Shown: positions 24,401-35,590 of the stretch, one piece after another
Numbering within the stretch: the first letter of the stretch is position 1
How the letters are laid out: each line of letters starts with the position of its first letter
NCBI GenBank assembly: GCA_013399305.1
Contig: VXAI01000013.1
Coordinates: 1,427,056-1,491,055 of the forward strand
DNA length: 64,000 nucleotides
DNA from: Rostratula benghalensis
Lineage: Eukaryota; Chordata; Aves; Charadriiformes; Rostratulidae
Reading direction: 5' to 3'
Position numbers and translations under genes: made by a program
Notes under the pieces: model-generated
Database searches by the model: none
The model's input: only the letters and a program-made list of their open reading frames with translations
Told to the model about the DNA's origin: nothing

Positions 24401-27084
24401 TATTACGTTCTTTTGCCACATCTAAATTCCAGCCAAGCCCCCAGAAGGGTGTGGGCTGTGGTACAATGCCAAACCAAACACAGGCAAGAGATCAAAGCCC
24501 AAGCAGCAGGGTAAGCAATACCACAGAAAACTGAACACAAGCAGTGGAAGCGCATTTCCCGTCAATGATCATTAAAAGTTACCTTCAGAAGTACTTTCAT
24601 AAATCCACAAATCTGTCTATGCACGCATCAAGTATATAATAATTTATTGATTAGCTCTGCATACTTGATTGAAGTAAGGGGCCACCCCAGCTAATGTTTT
24701 TTGCTGCAGACCTACGCACATGCTCTAAAGAAGATTTCACTGGTGCTGTCAGTTACGGGCGGTACTCGTAGGTGGTTGCACAGTGTGATGCCAATTAGGA
24801 GGCTTTTTTCCCCGAGTCTTTTTCTCACCATCTTTTGAGATGTGGTTTCCCCTCAATCCTTTAAATAGTTTTCCACCAACAGGAGGCTTCTATTTTTACC
24901 AAAACTAACTTAATGGCAGCAGCAGCAGCACTATGCCACGTGTCCCCCTTTGCCTTTCTCTAGGAATGGTTTCCCTCCTGCGTGCATTGAAGTTAATAAG
25001 TTGTCATCTAAACTTATGGCCATGTGGCCTCTGGGTTCATTTCATAGCAGATCCCATGAAGATCAGAAAAGACTTCTTAATCTTTCATAATTTTGTGTGC
25101 TTGAGTGGACAAGCATCTAGTGCAAAGATTTCACATATTCCCTTGCTGCAAACACGACAGCTAAGCAAGCTCACCCTCAGCTTTTTAACTGTTTTTTGAC
25201 TTTCTTTAGCTGGCAATGGTACACATATGGCTAACATTATAGAGAGACAGCTGAATGCAAGAACAAATAAGAACTTCAAACTGTCCCCCAAACTAATTTT
25301 CAGAAGGACAAGTAATAAAACAGACTTAGGGAGTTCATTAACTACACCTAACCCTAAGACTGATTGAATACATCACCGTCAATGCCAGTAACCTGGGACA
25401 CGGGAGATAGTGTCACATTAACTACAATTAGTGAAAATACTGAATGTTAAATATGAAACAAGACCGGAGTTTCAAAGCCAAAACTTTTTATTGCTGAGGT
25501 GTGAAAATGCTAATGGTTTATTTTTATGCAAGTAACTTGGATGAAGCATGGGAGATTTGATGGACACTTGGAGCAATTGCAGTAATAAGACAGCAGCGAG
25601 AGCAGGGTCTCTGGTGTACAAAGCTCTGGAGGAGTTGTCAGGCGACTATCTGCTGCTGCTGTTTTCTTTGACCTTATTTTTTTTTATTCTGACTCTAAAC
25701 TGAGAACTCTGCCCTCATTTTCTGTGCAGCCTCCTTCTCCTCGTCTAAAAATTAGGACTTTTTAAATAGGAGCTGGTTTGCTGTTCTTTGTCAAATTCAG
25801 GTTGTTTTTTGGGGTTTTTTTCTGATTTCTGGTTGGCATAGTCTCTGATAAATCAAATAATTCAGTAATGTCTGTAACATTTCTAACATTTCTTTCTTAC
25901 ACCTTATTTTGATGAGAAGTGTTTTTCTCTTTTTCAGAAGATCTTCTGAAAAACAGAAGATACAATATGGGTTTACACATTTTGGTTTACCTATAATATC
26001 ATTATCGTTCATAAACTAGCGCTTTTATACCTTTTAATGATATGCCTTGTATAAACACCACTACAGACACCCTTGAAAGAATGCAAAATAATATTAAGTA
26101 AATAACGAACAGAATGTGAGAGTAAATAAACAAAAAGGGAGAGTAAAAACTCCAGCATGTTTGCTTTTCTTTTCTTGGGAACCATCAATTCTAATGACTT
26201 ATTCTATCTTTATTTTAACATATGAACTGGGGGTAGAGGGTGAAATTCAACCACAGTAGAATTAGACTCATGGAAATTAGCTAAAAAGCCAAAACCAAGT
26301 CATATTTAACCTGTCATGAGGCAGCTGAACAATTAGGAAGCAGCAATGCAGCGTTGAAGAGACTGTCTGGGCCACCAAGGGCAATCACCCGTTACGGCAC
26401 ACAATTGAGTTGCATAGTTACTGACACAAAATTATTAAGGCACCTTTCTTTGTTGCTTTGCCCAGTTAAATTTTAATGCCCGGTTGCCTCTCCCCTACTG
26501 CTTCAGTGGCCTCATGTCAGATCCATTGCAGAAAGCTGTCTGTCTGTCTTTGCCCAAGCATTAATGCATTGTGTGAATCCCAGAGGGGAAACACTGCTGC
26601 ACCGAGTGCCTTCATCGGGATTCTTCAAACCCCAGGACATCTGCTCTCTGCTGTGTAACGTCTTGTGGTTTGCTCGGTTTCACGCGTACCCGTTTGCTGT
26701 TATAATACCCATTTTCAGTGAAAGAGATACAGCTGGGGAAGAACAGTTTGATGGGGACATGAAAAATCAGAATTGCTATAAAAGAAAATCTTGTGATAAA
26801 TAAAGCTGGCCCTTCTTACTTTCTTTTTAAGTAATCTTTGTTTTACAATAATATGATTTTATCTGTCTTCATTATATTTTGCCATAACATGGTACGTACC
26901 AATGGACTAAAGAGAAAAACTAAAGATGCAGCATTTTAGGAACACCATCGTAATCTTTAATAATTTTTTTAAATGTGTCCTAGGAAAAGAACACAGGACA
27001 TGATTGGTTTCTTCACAACTCCTAATTTAAAGCGTTACAAAACCTCTGTGAACTCTGCACACTGAAAAATTAGAGGACCTTCAG
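24401..27084. other. Intergenic, no gene seen
   Basis: Unique sequence with a GCA5 repeat. No exon-like frames with family similarity. Confidence 0.6.
24916..24930. repeat. (GCA)5 trinucleotide repeat
   Basis: Five perfect GCA units in intergenic DNA; too short to be a notable expansion. Confidence 0.9.
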
Positions 27085-27697
27085 GAAGAAGGCTAATGGT
27101 ACCCTGAGCTGCATTAGACAAAGTATCACCAGCAGGTTGAAGGAGGAGATCTTTCCCCTGGACTCAGCACTGATGAGGCCACAGATGGGGTCCTGTGTTC
27201 AGTTCTGGGGTCCTCTCCACAAGAAAGACATGGACATACTGGAAAGTGTCCAGCAAAGGGCGGTAACGATGATGAAGGAACTGGAGCATCTCATCTGTGA
27301 GGAAAGTCTGCTAGAGCTGGGACTTCAACCTGGAGAAAAGGTGGCTGAGGAGGATCTTATCAATGTGTATAGATACCTGAAGGGAAGGCATAAAGAAGGC
27401 AGAGCCAGGCTCTTTACAGTGGTGTCCAGTGACAGGACCAGGGGCAACAGGCACAAACAGAAACAGAGGAGGCTCTGCTTGAACACCTGGAAACAGTTGT
27501 CACTGTGGGGGTGACCGAGCACTGGCACAGGCTGCCCAGGGATGTTGGGGAGTCTCCATCCTTGGAGATATTAAAAAGCTGTCTGGACATGGTCCAAAGC
27601 GACTGGCTCTAGGTAGCCCCACTTGAGCAGTGATTTGGACCAGACACCTCCAGAGGTCCCTGCCAACCTCAGCCATTCTGTGTTTCTGTGACACCAC
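27085..27697 (+). mobile_element. CR1 LINE fragment with ORF2 C-terminal remnant
   Basis: About 610 bp of CR1. A frame at 27137-27514 still reads like the C-terminal part of CR1 ORF2: VQFWGPLHKKDMDILESVQQ, RAVTMMKELEHL, LINVYRYLKGRHKEG and VSSDRTRGNRHK. The 3' part has GAGCACTGGCACAGGCTGCC, CAGGGATGTTGGGGAGTCTC and the tail CCATTCTGTGTTTCTGTGAC. The upstream reverse transcriptase domain is absent, so the element is inactive. Confidence 0.92.
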
Positions 27698-30600
27698 AAG
27701 CACCTACCACGTTTTAAACAGTCCAACACAATCCTCCACCTGCTGTACCTAAACCCTTCAGAATCAACAACCCAAGCCCCAAGAAACAGGACTAATCTCA
27801 TGCACAGTAACGTGTCATCTCCAGGACACCTTTCACTATCAGATCTACCTTGTTCAAAAGGCCGAAAGTGAGAAATTTTCAGCGTATTTACCTAGAATTA
27901 GGTGCCTTCCTTACTTTACACTGCTCACTTTCCACGGCCAGGGAAGTAAATTGAACAGCAATAGCTGATGTGATTTGTAAATGTAATAGTCAGTAGAAGA
28001 ATGTAAGAAAGCCTTTGTAATTGTTAAGAGTAGATATGTTGGTGTACAACATGAAACGAGGTAAAGGCTGCCTGTCAACCAACGAAAGCTATGAAGTACA
28101 ATCTTATTCTTAGAAGATTTTGAGATGCCTTCTCTGATTCAGGTTAATTTGCCAGCTGAGTAAGAGCTGAGAATACTTCAGAAAAATGAAGACGACAAGG
28201 ATGGATTTACTTAAGAAATGCCTTTACACTTTCTCTTGGATGAAAGTATTACTCTTTCCCCCAAAACAACCGCCAAAGAACTTGGGTGGGTGAAACCTAT
28301 TTTGTTCAGGAAGCCATGCTAAGGGCTGCTTGATCCTACTCAGTACCAAAAACTCTAAACATTTCATTACCTATTGCAGACCAGCTGCAACTGTGTTTAA
28401 TTTACGTACACAAAACATTTAAATAGCAGTTGAAATATTAAAAATAATTACATCCAAGATAAACAGGAATTTAAGAGATCTTTATAGAATAAAGTCAGTC
28501 AGTTTAAAGATCTCTGATTGAAAAGGCAATAATGGAAACTCAGAAAAAAAATATAACAATTTATGAACACAAAATGCTGATGCACCTCTTTTCTTCCAGT
28601 GAGACACTACAAAAAGCCTTTTTTCTACACTGTTGAAATCCCCACTTAGAGTAATCTTTTCATTAAAAGTTAGGACGATTTTTCTAATGTAATCAACAAT
28701 GTAACCAAACCCCATGTTTTTCTCAACTGGAAACACCTGCTGACAAGTACTGTGTTACACAATTTCAGAAGAAATAAACATCTGTGGAAAGGAGCAGACA
28801 ATTACGCAGCAAATTAGATTAGCTTGGTTCAAATTATTTGATGAAGTTGATTTGAAAAATTGATCTTCATGCTTCATCAGCGTCTTAACAGCATCTTGTA
28901 TACATTCTCCCCATAATCTTCATCTGGCAGAAGTGCAGAGAAGTAACTTCAATTTCACTTTTCTTCTAAAACATATAAACGAAGGGTGACTCAGTTGCAT
29001 AGTCATAAAAATGAATGTTATAGAAAAGGCATAAAATTTCAATAGCTAGCTAAGTTCACATACAGCCTGACTGCAGTCTTACTTGCTTTCTGTTTATCTT
29101 GTAATTTTCCTTGNNNNNNNNNNNNNNNNNNNNNNNNNNNNNNNNNNNNNNNNNNNNNNTTATTCTGCCCTCTGTCTCCAACTAGTATGAGAAGATAGAC
29201 CAGGGTTACTGCAGTCACTATACTGATAGATTTTTAACACTATGGAAATAATCCAGAAGGATCTTGAATAACCTTAAAGTACAGCTACTGAGATATTTTT
29301 TCCCTGACCTGCAGGGATTTGACAGTAGTTTCTTTGCACGGGCAGAAAAATAAAGCTGAACTCAATTTCCAAAAAAAAGCTTTTAAAAAGCTTATTTATC
29401 AATTTCATGCTATTCCAAAAGAGTATTTTCAAAATGTCATTAGCTTGAATTTACTCTTTTTCTACCTTAAAAATTTTAGAGGCAATAAATCTTTTGAGGA
29501 AGAACTGATAGAATAAGTAAGTAATAAAATCTAAGTGCTGTTACACAACAATGTAAACGAGCCAAACAAAAGGTGTTAACGTGGGCAGTAAATACAGGGC
29601 AGAGGGGAAAGTCTGTTCCTTTTGTGGATAATGACCTTTACCCACACGATCACACGGCAGAGCTAACTTTACTTAGTTCCCTTGTGAGTATCCTCAAGAC
29701 AACCTTCCTTCGCCAGCTGGCAGGACAGAGCAATTGTCTCATCTCACGCCTTCACCTCCAAACTTGAGTATTTTTGTTGATAATTGCTGTGTTTGACTTG
29801 CCCAGTGTTACTAGCAGCGAGCAGCTCCCCTTGTAACACTACAGAAGGCACCCAGAGCCATAGACCTGTGAAAACAAAATCAACAGCTAAATAAAACAGT
29901 GTAGGAAGTTAGACACAGTCAGAGAGCCAGAAAATCCAGAGTTGTTGTTCTACATACCAGCTCTACAGTTAAAAATAAGCATTCCCAAAGCAGCCCCCTT
30001 GCAGCAAAAAAACATCAGAGAAAGCTATTTTTGATGGAATACAAATACTAGAAGCAGAAAAGACTGTTTACCAGCAAAACTTTAATAGCAGCACTTAGAA
30101 AATACTCAGTATTTGTGAATGTCGATGGTCTGTGTGAATCGCTCCCTCTAGTGTAAAAAATACAAAATCACAATCAATAAACATAACGAAATCACTGAAT
30201 TTGGTAACAAATAGTGTTGGTTTTTTAGAAAAGTCATTCTCTGTTCACATTTTTTCCCTGAATATTGTTAACATGATTTCTCACATTTTAATACAAGAGA
30301 TAACAAATTTTAACTTAGTTTCAGCTTCTGATCTGGAACTCTCACACTTTATTAGTGGAGAATGGAGTAGTGAATACGCAAACCTACACCCTGCATTTAC
30401 TGCTGTAACACTCCCCAAGAAGTACATAAGATACAACGTGATGTTCACTTCCACACACACCCCACTAGAATACTAATTTCCACTCTGATTATGTTACAGT
30501 GATTAATGGTGCCAAAGAACTTGGTCTAAACTGTAGTGAGTCCCGTTGTGATGCGCACACATTCACGCAATTCTGTACCTGGTTAGGCCCTAGATTTTAG

Positions 30601-31292
30601 AAACAAAGCAGGCTTGGACCTCAGACTTCCTTTCCTAAATAGGTATGAAATGCCTTAAAAACACACAAGTCACATCCAAGACTGCCAAGTCTAAGAAACC
30701 CTTTTAGACTTTTACCCAATCTGAAGAGCCACTGGATGATACTCAACTTGGGCACAAGCAAGTATTGATACCAACCAGAACCACATCTGCACCCTCCTCT
30801 CAGACAGCACCTGGGAGGAATTCCTGGGACAACTTCCACCACACACAAAACAGAAATACAGGGCAGCCTTTCACGTGTTTCATCAAAAGAATAGGCAGTG
30901 TGGTTTGTCAGGATGCCTAATGCTCATCATCAGTGATGTTTTCTAGCTCAGAATTCTCTTAAGTGCATACAGACACCTGTAAGACCAAAACAGCAAATTT
31001 ATCTTCTCCAAAAACTGATGGAGCTGTCTCTGAAGATAAAAGACAGAAAACAAAACCTGGTAGTCTGAGCAAAATTAAATCTAAATCTTTCACTAAAGAC
31101 GTGCGTAACCAATTTGTTACAGAATAATGAAATCAATGCTCTGCTACTGCCTACAAAAAAGGAGTTCTTTTTTGTCCCTCCTATGTTGCAACCATCAAAA
31201 GCAGTTGAGAACCTGGGAACCGTTCTAATGAATCATCTTGAAACTGTGTGTATACCTTGTTCTTACTGGGGTTTCACAGTTGACATTCTTAC
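27698..31292. other. Intergenic with assembly gap, no gene seen
   Basis: Unique AT-rich sequence interrupted by the N run at 29114-29159. No gene or repeat family recognised. Confidence 0.6.
29114..29159. other. Assembly gap (46 N)
   Basis: A run of 46 unknown bases. It may be an estimated gap or a collapsed low-complexity tract. The flanks are unique AT-rich intergenic sequence. Confidence 1.
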
Positions 31293-31414
31293 CACAGAAT
31301 AGCAGGGGTTTGAAGGGACTGCCAGAGATCATCTAACCCAACCCTGCTGCCAAAGCAGCACCCAGAGCAGGGTGCACAGGATTGTGGCCAGGTAGGTTTC
31401 GAGTATCTCCAAGT
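31293..31414 (-). mobile_element. CR1 LINE 3' fragment (minus), just beyond the BRD1 3' end
   Basis: Reverse-complement CR1 tail: CCACAGAATAGCAGGGGTTT, GAAGGGACTGCCAGAGATCA, TCTAACCCAACCCTGCTGCC, GAGCAGGGTGCACAGGATTG and GAGTATCTCCAAG. It lies about 500 bp past the predicted BRD1 poly(A) site. Confidence 0.88.
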
Positions 31415-31942
31415 ACCAAATTATCACCTTCCTACTCCCACTGTAACTGCAATTTCAGCTTTCCAAGATCTGAAAGACCCAAACCCCCCATTTTCTAGGC
31501 TGCCAGAATGAGGCTGTGAATCATTATCCAGTTTGACACACCAAATTTTTCTGCCTGGTGGAACAAGTCTGAAATGCTATCTGATGCATCTCAACAACGG
31601 TCCTTACAGGATACCTGCCACAGCTACTCCCCCTAAAGTCGAGTTTACTGCCAAGACTGGGAAAAACATTTGCTTGATTAATTTCTGAAATTTATCCAAC
31701 TAATCTTTGCAATTATTAGAGTCTGGTACAGGCAACTGGTCCCAGCCAGCGCAGTGTAACTGGAACACCTACCACGCAGAGGGCTCAGTGAGGAAGATAC
31801 TGAAAGCCACAACAGGCAAGGAAACCATCAGGCTCTTCAACTGGCGCCTCTGGAACAGCTCAGTTGTGGGGTAAGAAAAGGGGCACTACAGCAAAATCCC
31901 AGGGGCTAAATCCAGGACAAAATTAACAGTTGAGAAAGAAAT

Positions 31943-31948
31943 TTTATT
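31943..31948 (-). terminator. Predicted distal poly(A) signal of BRD1 (AATAAA)
   Basis: The plus strand reads tttatt, so the minus-strand transcript has AAUAAA. A TTTTTATT element lies about 36 nt upstream (31983-31990). Past this point the sequence changes to unique intergenic DNA with a CR1 fragment ending at 31414. It is the last canonical hexamer before that boundary. Confidence 0.6.
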
Positions 31949-31982
31949 TCAAGCTTCTAAGGGGGTATTACAAACAATAGAG

Positions 31983-31990
31983 AATAAAAA
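31983..31990 (-). promoter_or_regulatory. CPE-like TTTTTATT upstream of the distal poly(A) signal
   Basis: The minus strand reads TTTTTATT about 36 nt 5' of the AATAAA. This resembles the cytoplasmic polyadenylation element UUUUUAU bound by CPEB. Chance matches are common in AT-rich UTRs. Confidence 0.25.
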
Positions 31991-32477
31991 CATTAAAAAC
32001 TATTTAAAAAGTAATTGTCCCTTTAAAATAAAGATTCAAGCAGGTTTAACAATGAAGTATGCTATTCAATGAAGTTTTAAAAAAAGATTTAAAAAGTATT
32101 GGTTTTGCTGTATTTGCTAATCCTTTATAAAAAAGCTGGGCATAAATACTTCGTGCATTCATATGCATTATTTGGTGTTTCATATTATATAACTTGGTAC
32201 AGTATTTAAGATATCACTGCAAAAAGAGTTCAAACACAGTGCATTTATAAATAATGGAGTCATTATAAATCACATTGCAAACATACCTTGCCATTTTCAT
32301 TGTTACAAATTCGGTATCTCAGTGAAGGTAGGAATAAAGTAGCTACAACAATCAATATCTTGACTTTATTTTTTTTCTTTTTAATATAAAAATGCAGTTC
32401 TCGAAACCCACCCTCCTTCTTCCCCCTGCCCAAACATAATGCTTTACTTCTTAAAAATAAAAATAAAGTACTAATTC

Positions 32478-32485
32478 TATATACA
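32478..32485 (-). promoter_or_regulatory. Pumilio-type site TGTATATA in BRD1 3' UTR
   Basis: The minus-strand sequence is TGTATATA, the highest-affinity form of UGUANAUA. It is the second exact match within the predicted 3' UTR. Function is inferred from the motif only. Confidence 0.45.
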
Positions 32486-33270
32486 TCACATGTACCATAC
32501 AAAAATGTATCCAAAGTTTCTATTGCTACCAAAGTGTTCTAAATTAAAAGTTACATAAATCCCCTCATCGGAACCAAAAGATTACAAGTTACAAAAAAAT
32601 CAAATTACACACAAACCATCGAGTTATTTTATACAATTTCCAATACATTTTTCTCCCAAAGCAAGTTGTCTTCTCATGTGCCTGTATAAAAATGCATATC
32701 AATATATTTGTCAATTTTATTTTTCATTATAAAGCAAATTAATACAATTTCTACAATAAATAAAACACAGGGAGGCACACATATCAACAAGATTAAAATC
32801 AATGGGAGATAAATGGGATATGGTTTTGAAAGAAATAATGTGCTTGCAGGCTTTAAGCCAGGTTTGTTTAAAACAAAAACAATCTTTAGTTATTTTGGGC
32901 AACAATGGAGTGTTTTTGGTGATTTGCAAGTGATGTACATAGTATTTATTTTTTTTTCTTGATGTCTTTCTCACAAAGTACCCTCCAAAATAATGCAACT
33001 TCCTTTCTTAAAATACATATTTGTCACTGTAAATTTACATCAATCTTAAATATGTGGTACTTTGTGCAAAGAGCAACGATTTACACAAACATTCAGAAGT
33101 CTTTTTCAGAAGCTACAGACCAAGGAAGAAATGATACAAGCAGCACCATACTGTATATGATTTAGGCAAACATATATCTGATGCCATTTTGATATTAGGC
33201 TTTAAGATCCACTAAACACCTTAAGCTGGAAGATGGTGCTTAGGTAACTTAACCTCAGAAAGAAAGAAAG

Positions 33271-33320
33271 GGAAAAAAAAAAAGTAAAAAGCATGGGAAA
33301 AAAAAAACCCCAACTCCCTC
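33271..33320. repeat. A/C-rich tract within BRD1 3' UTR
   Basis: Poly-A runs then AAAACCCCAACTCCCTCCCC on the plus strand; U/G-rich in the transcript. Confidence 0.8.
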
Positions 33321-33392
33321 CCCAGCAAAATTATAAAAGGAATTAAAGAGCTACTTCTAAAATCAGAATAAGTTAAGTGTTGAATATACATT

Positions 33393-33400
33393 TATGTACA
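33393..33400 (-). promoter_or_regulatory. Pumilio-type site TGTACATA in BRD1 3' UTR
   Basis: The minus-strand sequence is TGTACATA, an exact match to the UGUANAUA consensus bound by PUM1/PUM2. It lies about 250 nt after the stop codon. Function is inferred from the motif only. Confidence 0.45.
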
Positions 33401-33651
33401 ATTATGAACACTATGAACAAGACATTTTAACAGGTTTAGTGGAAAATCCTCCAAACTACAACACAATAAAATCATTAATCAATATGGCAATGGTGATTTA
33501 GAAGAATTGCTCAACTATTTCAAGTTTGCAGAACTCAGCCACTGAATCAACAATTACGGGGTTGTATCTTCAATACATTCTTTTAGACAAAGAGGTTCAT
33601 TAGTAGAGTTCAAGTCTGTGTGGTATTTTTCATGCCTTGGTAGAATCTGTG

Positions 33652-33835
33652 TTAGTCAATATCACTGAAGTCACTGACTGGTTCTCCGTGGACTCGACTC
33701 AGGTGATTCATAGCACGATCAAAAGCAATTCTTACTGCTTTCCGTATGCTTGAGTTACGCCCTTCCATCATTTTTAACTTGTCTATGGTCTCATCTATCC
33801 CAAGGGGAACCATTTTGGATTTGGGAAGCCACTGC
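33652..33835 (-). CDS. BRD1: BRD1 terminal coding exon (end of PWWP, helical tail, stop)
   Basis: The coding part of the last exon is 184 nt. The acceptor is TTCTTACAG. One base finishes Trp, then QWLPKSKMVPLGIDETIDKL, KMMEGRNSSIRKAVRIAFDR and AMNHLSRVHGEPVSDFSDID follow. TAA lies at 33654-33652. The C-terminal IRKAVRIAFDRAMNHLSRV segment is the alpha-helical cap of the PWWP domain. SDxSDID is the BRD1-type end; as I recall the family, BRPF1 ends in a different acidic tail and BRPF3 diverges completely. This is the strongest evidence that the paralogue is BRD1 rather than BRPF1 or BRPF3. No frameshift or premature stop is seen in any of the six exons. Confidence 0.97.
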
Positions 33836-35435
33836 CTGTAAGAAAAACAGGTATGTTATATACAGAATAAAAACAAGAAGTTTGTCCAGAAATTTCAGGG
33901 TTGCTATGCTGTATTTCTCACGCTCCAGATCAGATTTACCACCTTTAAGTAAGCGATAGAAGTGATAAAATTCCTGATAAGACAGTACTTCCCTTAAATA
34001 TTTTAAGAACATGAAATACTAAGAAAGCCTCTTCCACAAAACAAAGAATACCTTCCAACTGAATGCTAATTATTTAGTGATTAATTTTCAACTGCAAAAA
34101 GTTAGCAGAAAAAATGATGCAATTTAGTTTATGATTAGGCAGCAGCAACTGACAATGACTAAGAATTCACTTGACACAGTATCATTCCTCTTCATTCTTT
34201 CATTTCCATTATTAGAAGGAATTTGCAGATGATGAATTTTTGCCTTGCATTTAAGATCTCAATTTGATCTTTATGGGGAAAGATAAACTGACAAGGAAGT
34301 CCTGCTTAGTATACTTTTATTCTGAAGTATGAAGCCCCACTGAATCTGTAGTCAGAGTACTCTTCCATTTGAAGCTCCATGAATATCATTAAATGCTGGG
34401 CATAGATAGAGAAGTGATAATGAAAAAACCTCTACACTTCATTTTTCTAGTTAAAGGAAAACAAAACCGAAACTACCAATGAATATCTATCAAAGTATGT
34501 TACTGTAGTCTGCAATCCCAACCCTGCAAATGGCAGAAGCCATGATTCTGTTGAAAAACTTCAATTTGGGAGTCCATTTGGAGCCAAAACCACTGCAAAT
34601 GGGACAGTAAAATCGGATAGAAAACATTTTCTTCAATGTTTTATTTTTTTAACATTATAAAATTGCCTCTTGAAGCATTATTTTTTATTAAAGCACTCTA
34701 AACTACAACCCCATTGTACTAAGCCCAGAAAATGAAACAAAAAAAAATAATATGCAAAGAGTCAGTACAAGGACACAGACAGAGCAGTAAGAAATAAAAC
34801 AAATAATAACCTAAGTGACCAGCATGATAAGCAGCAGTTTAACTATTATCAGTTTTCATAGGGAGCAGAAGGAAGTTTTAAGAAAGCTTGCCAAGTCATC
34901 CAGATACAAGTGGTGAAGGAGAAGAAACAAATATGCCTATTTAAAAAGGGCACCCATAGGTGACAGAAGCTGGTATCACAGACTGGAGGTGACATACACC
35001 CTGCAAGTCAATGAAAATCACAGGTATGGGTTTAAGAATAAAACAGACAAAACCGAGTTGGAGGGATGAGTGCCAAATGGCAAAAATAATCAGGATAAAA
35101 GAACCATTACCAAAAATGTTGGGTAGGCAGGCTGAAGGAGGGGAAAAGGGTTGGAAAAATGTTTAGCCTATTCTGTCTATCTATACAGAGTATCAGTTAG
35201 TGTAAATCAAACCAAAAGACTATTTAACATATTTTCTTTCAAACTGACCGTAAGTATCTTTCAGTGATGATACACCTTTGTTCAAAAATAGACTCAAATA
35301 GGAAATTTTAACATTAAAGTTGATACGTCCATAGGAAAGACATCAAAGGAAAGATAAACGTTACAATTTTCTTTTAGACTAAATTTACTTAAAATTTTAA
35401 GTCATTGCATCAAAGAATACATTTCAATAACATAC
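33836..35435 (-). other. BRD1: BRD1 last intron, 1.6 kb
   Basis: Bounded by GT at 35435-35434 and AG at 33837-33836. The sequence is unique and AT-rich, with no repeat family recognised. Confidence 0.85.
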
Positions 35436-35590
35436 CAACTTCTTTTGTTGTCAAAAAATAGTACTAAGAATAGTTTCTCATCTGATTTGGTCTGCATTTG
35501 TTCTCCAATTTTCAGTACATCCAGAGGTGGCACTGGTATAGTAACACCGTTGTGATGGCCAGCAACACGAGGCATCTTAGGGTCAATAAT
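35436..35590 (-). CDS. BRD1: BRD1 coding exon, fifth in window (PWWP core)
   Basis: This is a 155-nt exon. The acceptor is CTCTTCCATAG and the donor AGTTG|GTATG. It starts in phase 0 with [20 protein letters not shown], continues [20 protein letters not shown], and ends [11 protein letters not shown] plus two bases of a Trp codon. This is the middle of the PWWP beta-barrel, including the insertion typical of BRPF proteins ([14 protein letters not shown]). The Phe in LFFDN is at the third aromatic-cage position in the family. Joining to the next exon gives KRSWQWLPKSKMVPLG. Confidence 0.96.

Larger units (their letters stand above)
31925..33651 (-). other. BRD1: BRD1 3' untranslated region (end predicted from poly(A) signal)
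   Basis: About 1.7 kb of very AT-rich sequence follows the TAA stop on the minus strand with no intron signals needed. The most distal AATAAA (plus-strand tttatt at 31943-31948) is followed, in transcript direction, by a TTTTGTCC-type U/G-rich stretch, so I place the end near 31925. Further possible AATAAA signals lie at 32945-32950, 32716-32721 and 32365-32370, so shorter forms are possible. It contains two Pumilio-type sites and an A/C-rich (U/G-rich in RNA) low-complexity tract at 33271-33320. The exact end is inferred, not observed. Confidence 0.7.

Noticed and set aside
27137..27514. 125-codon frame that could be called a gene
   Set aside because: It is the decayed C-terminal part of CR1 ORF2, so it is annotated as part of the mobile element.
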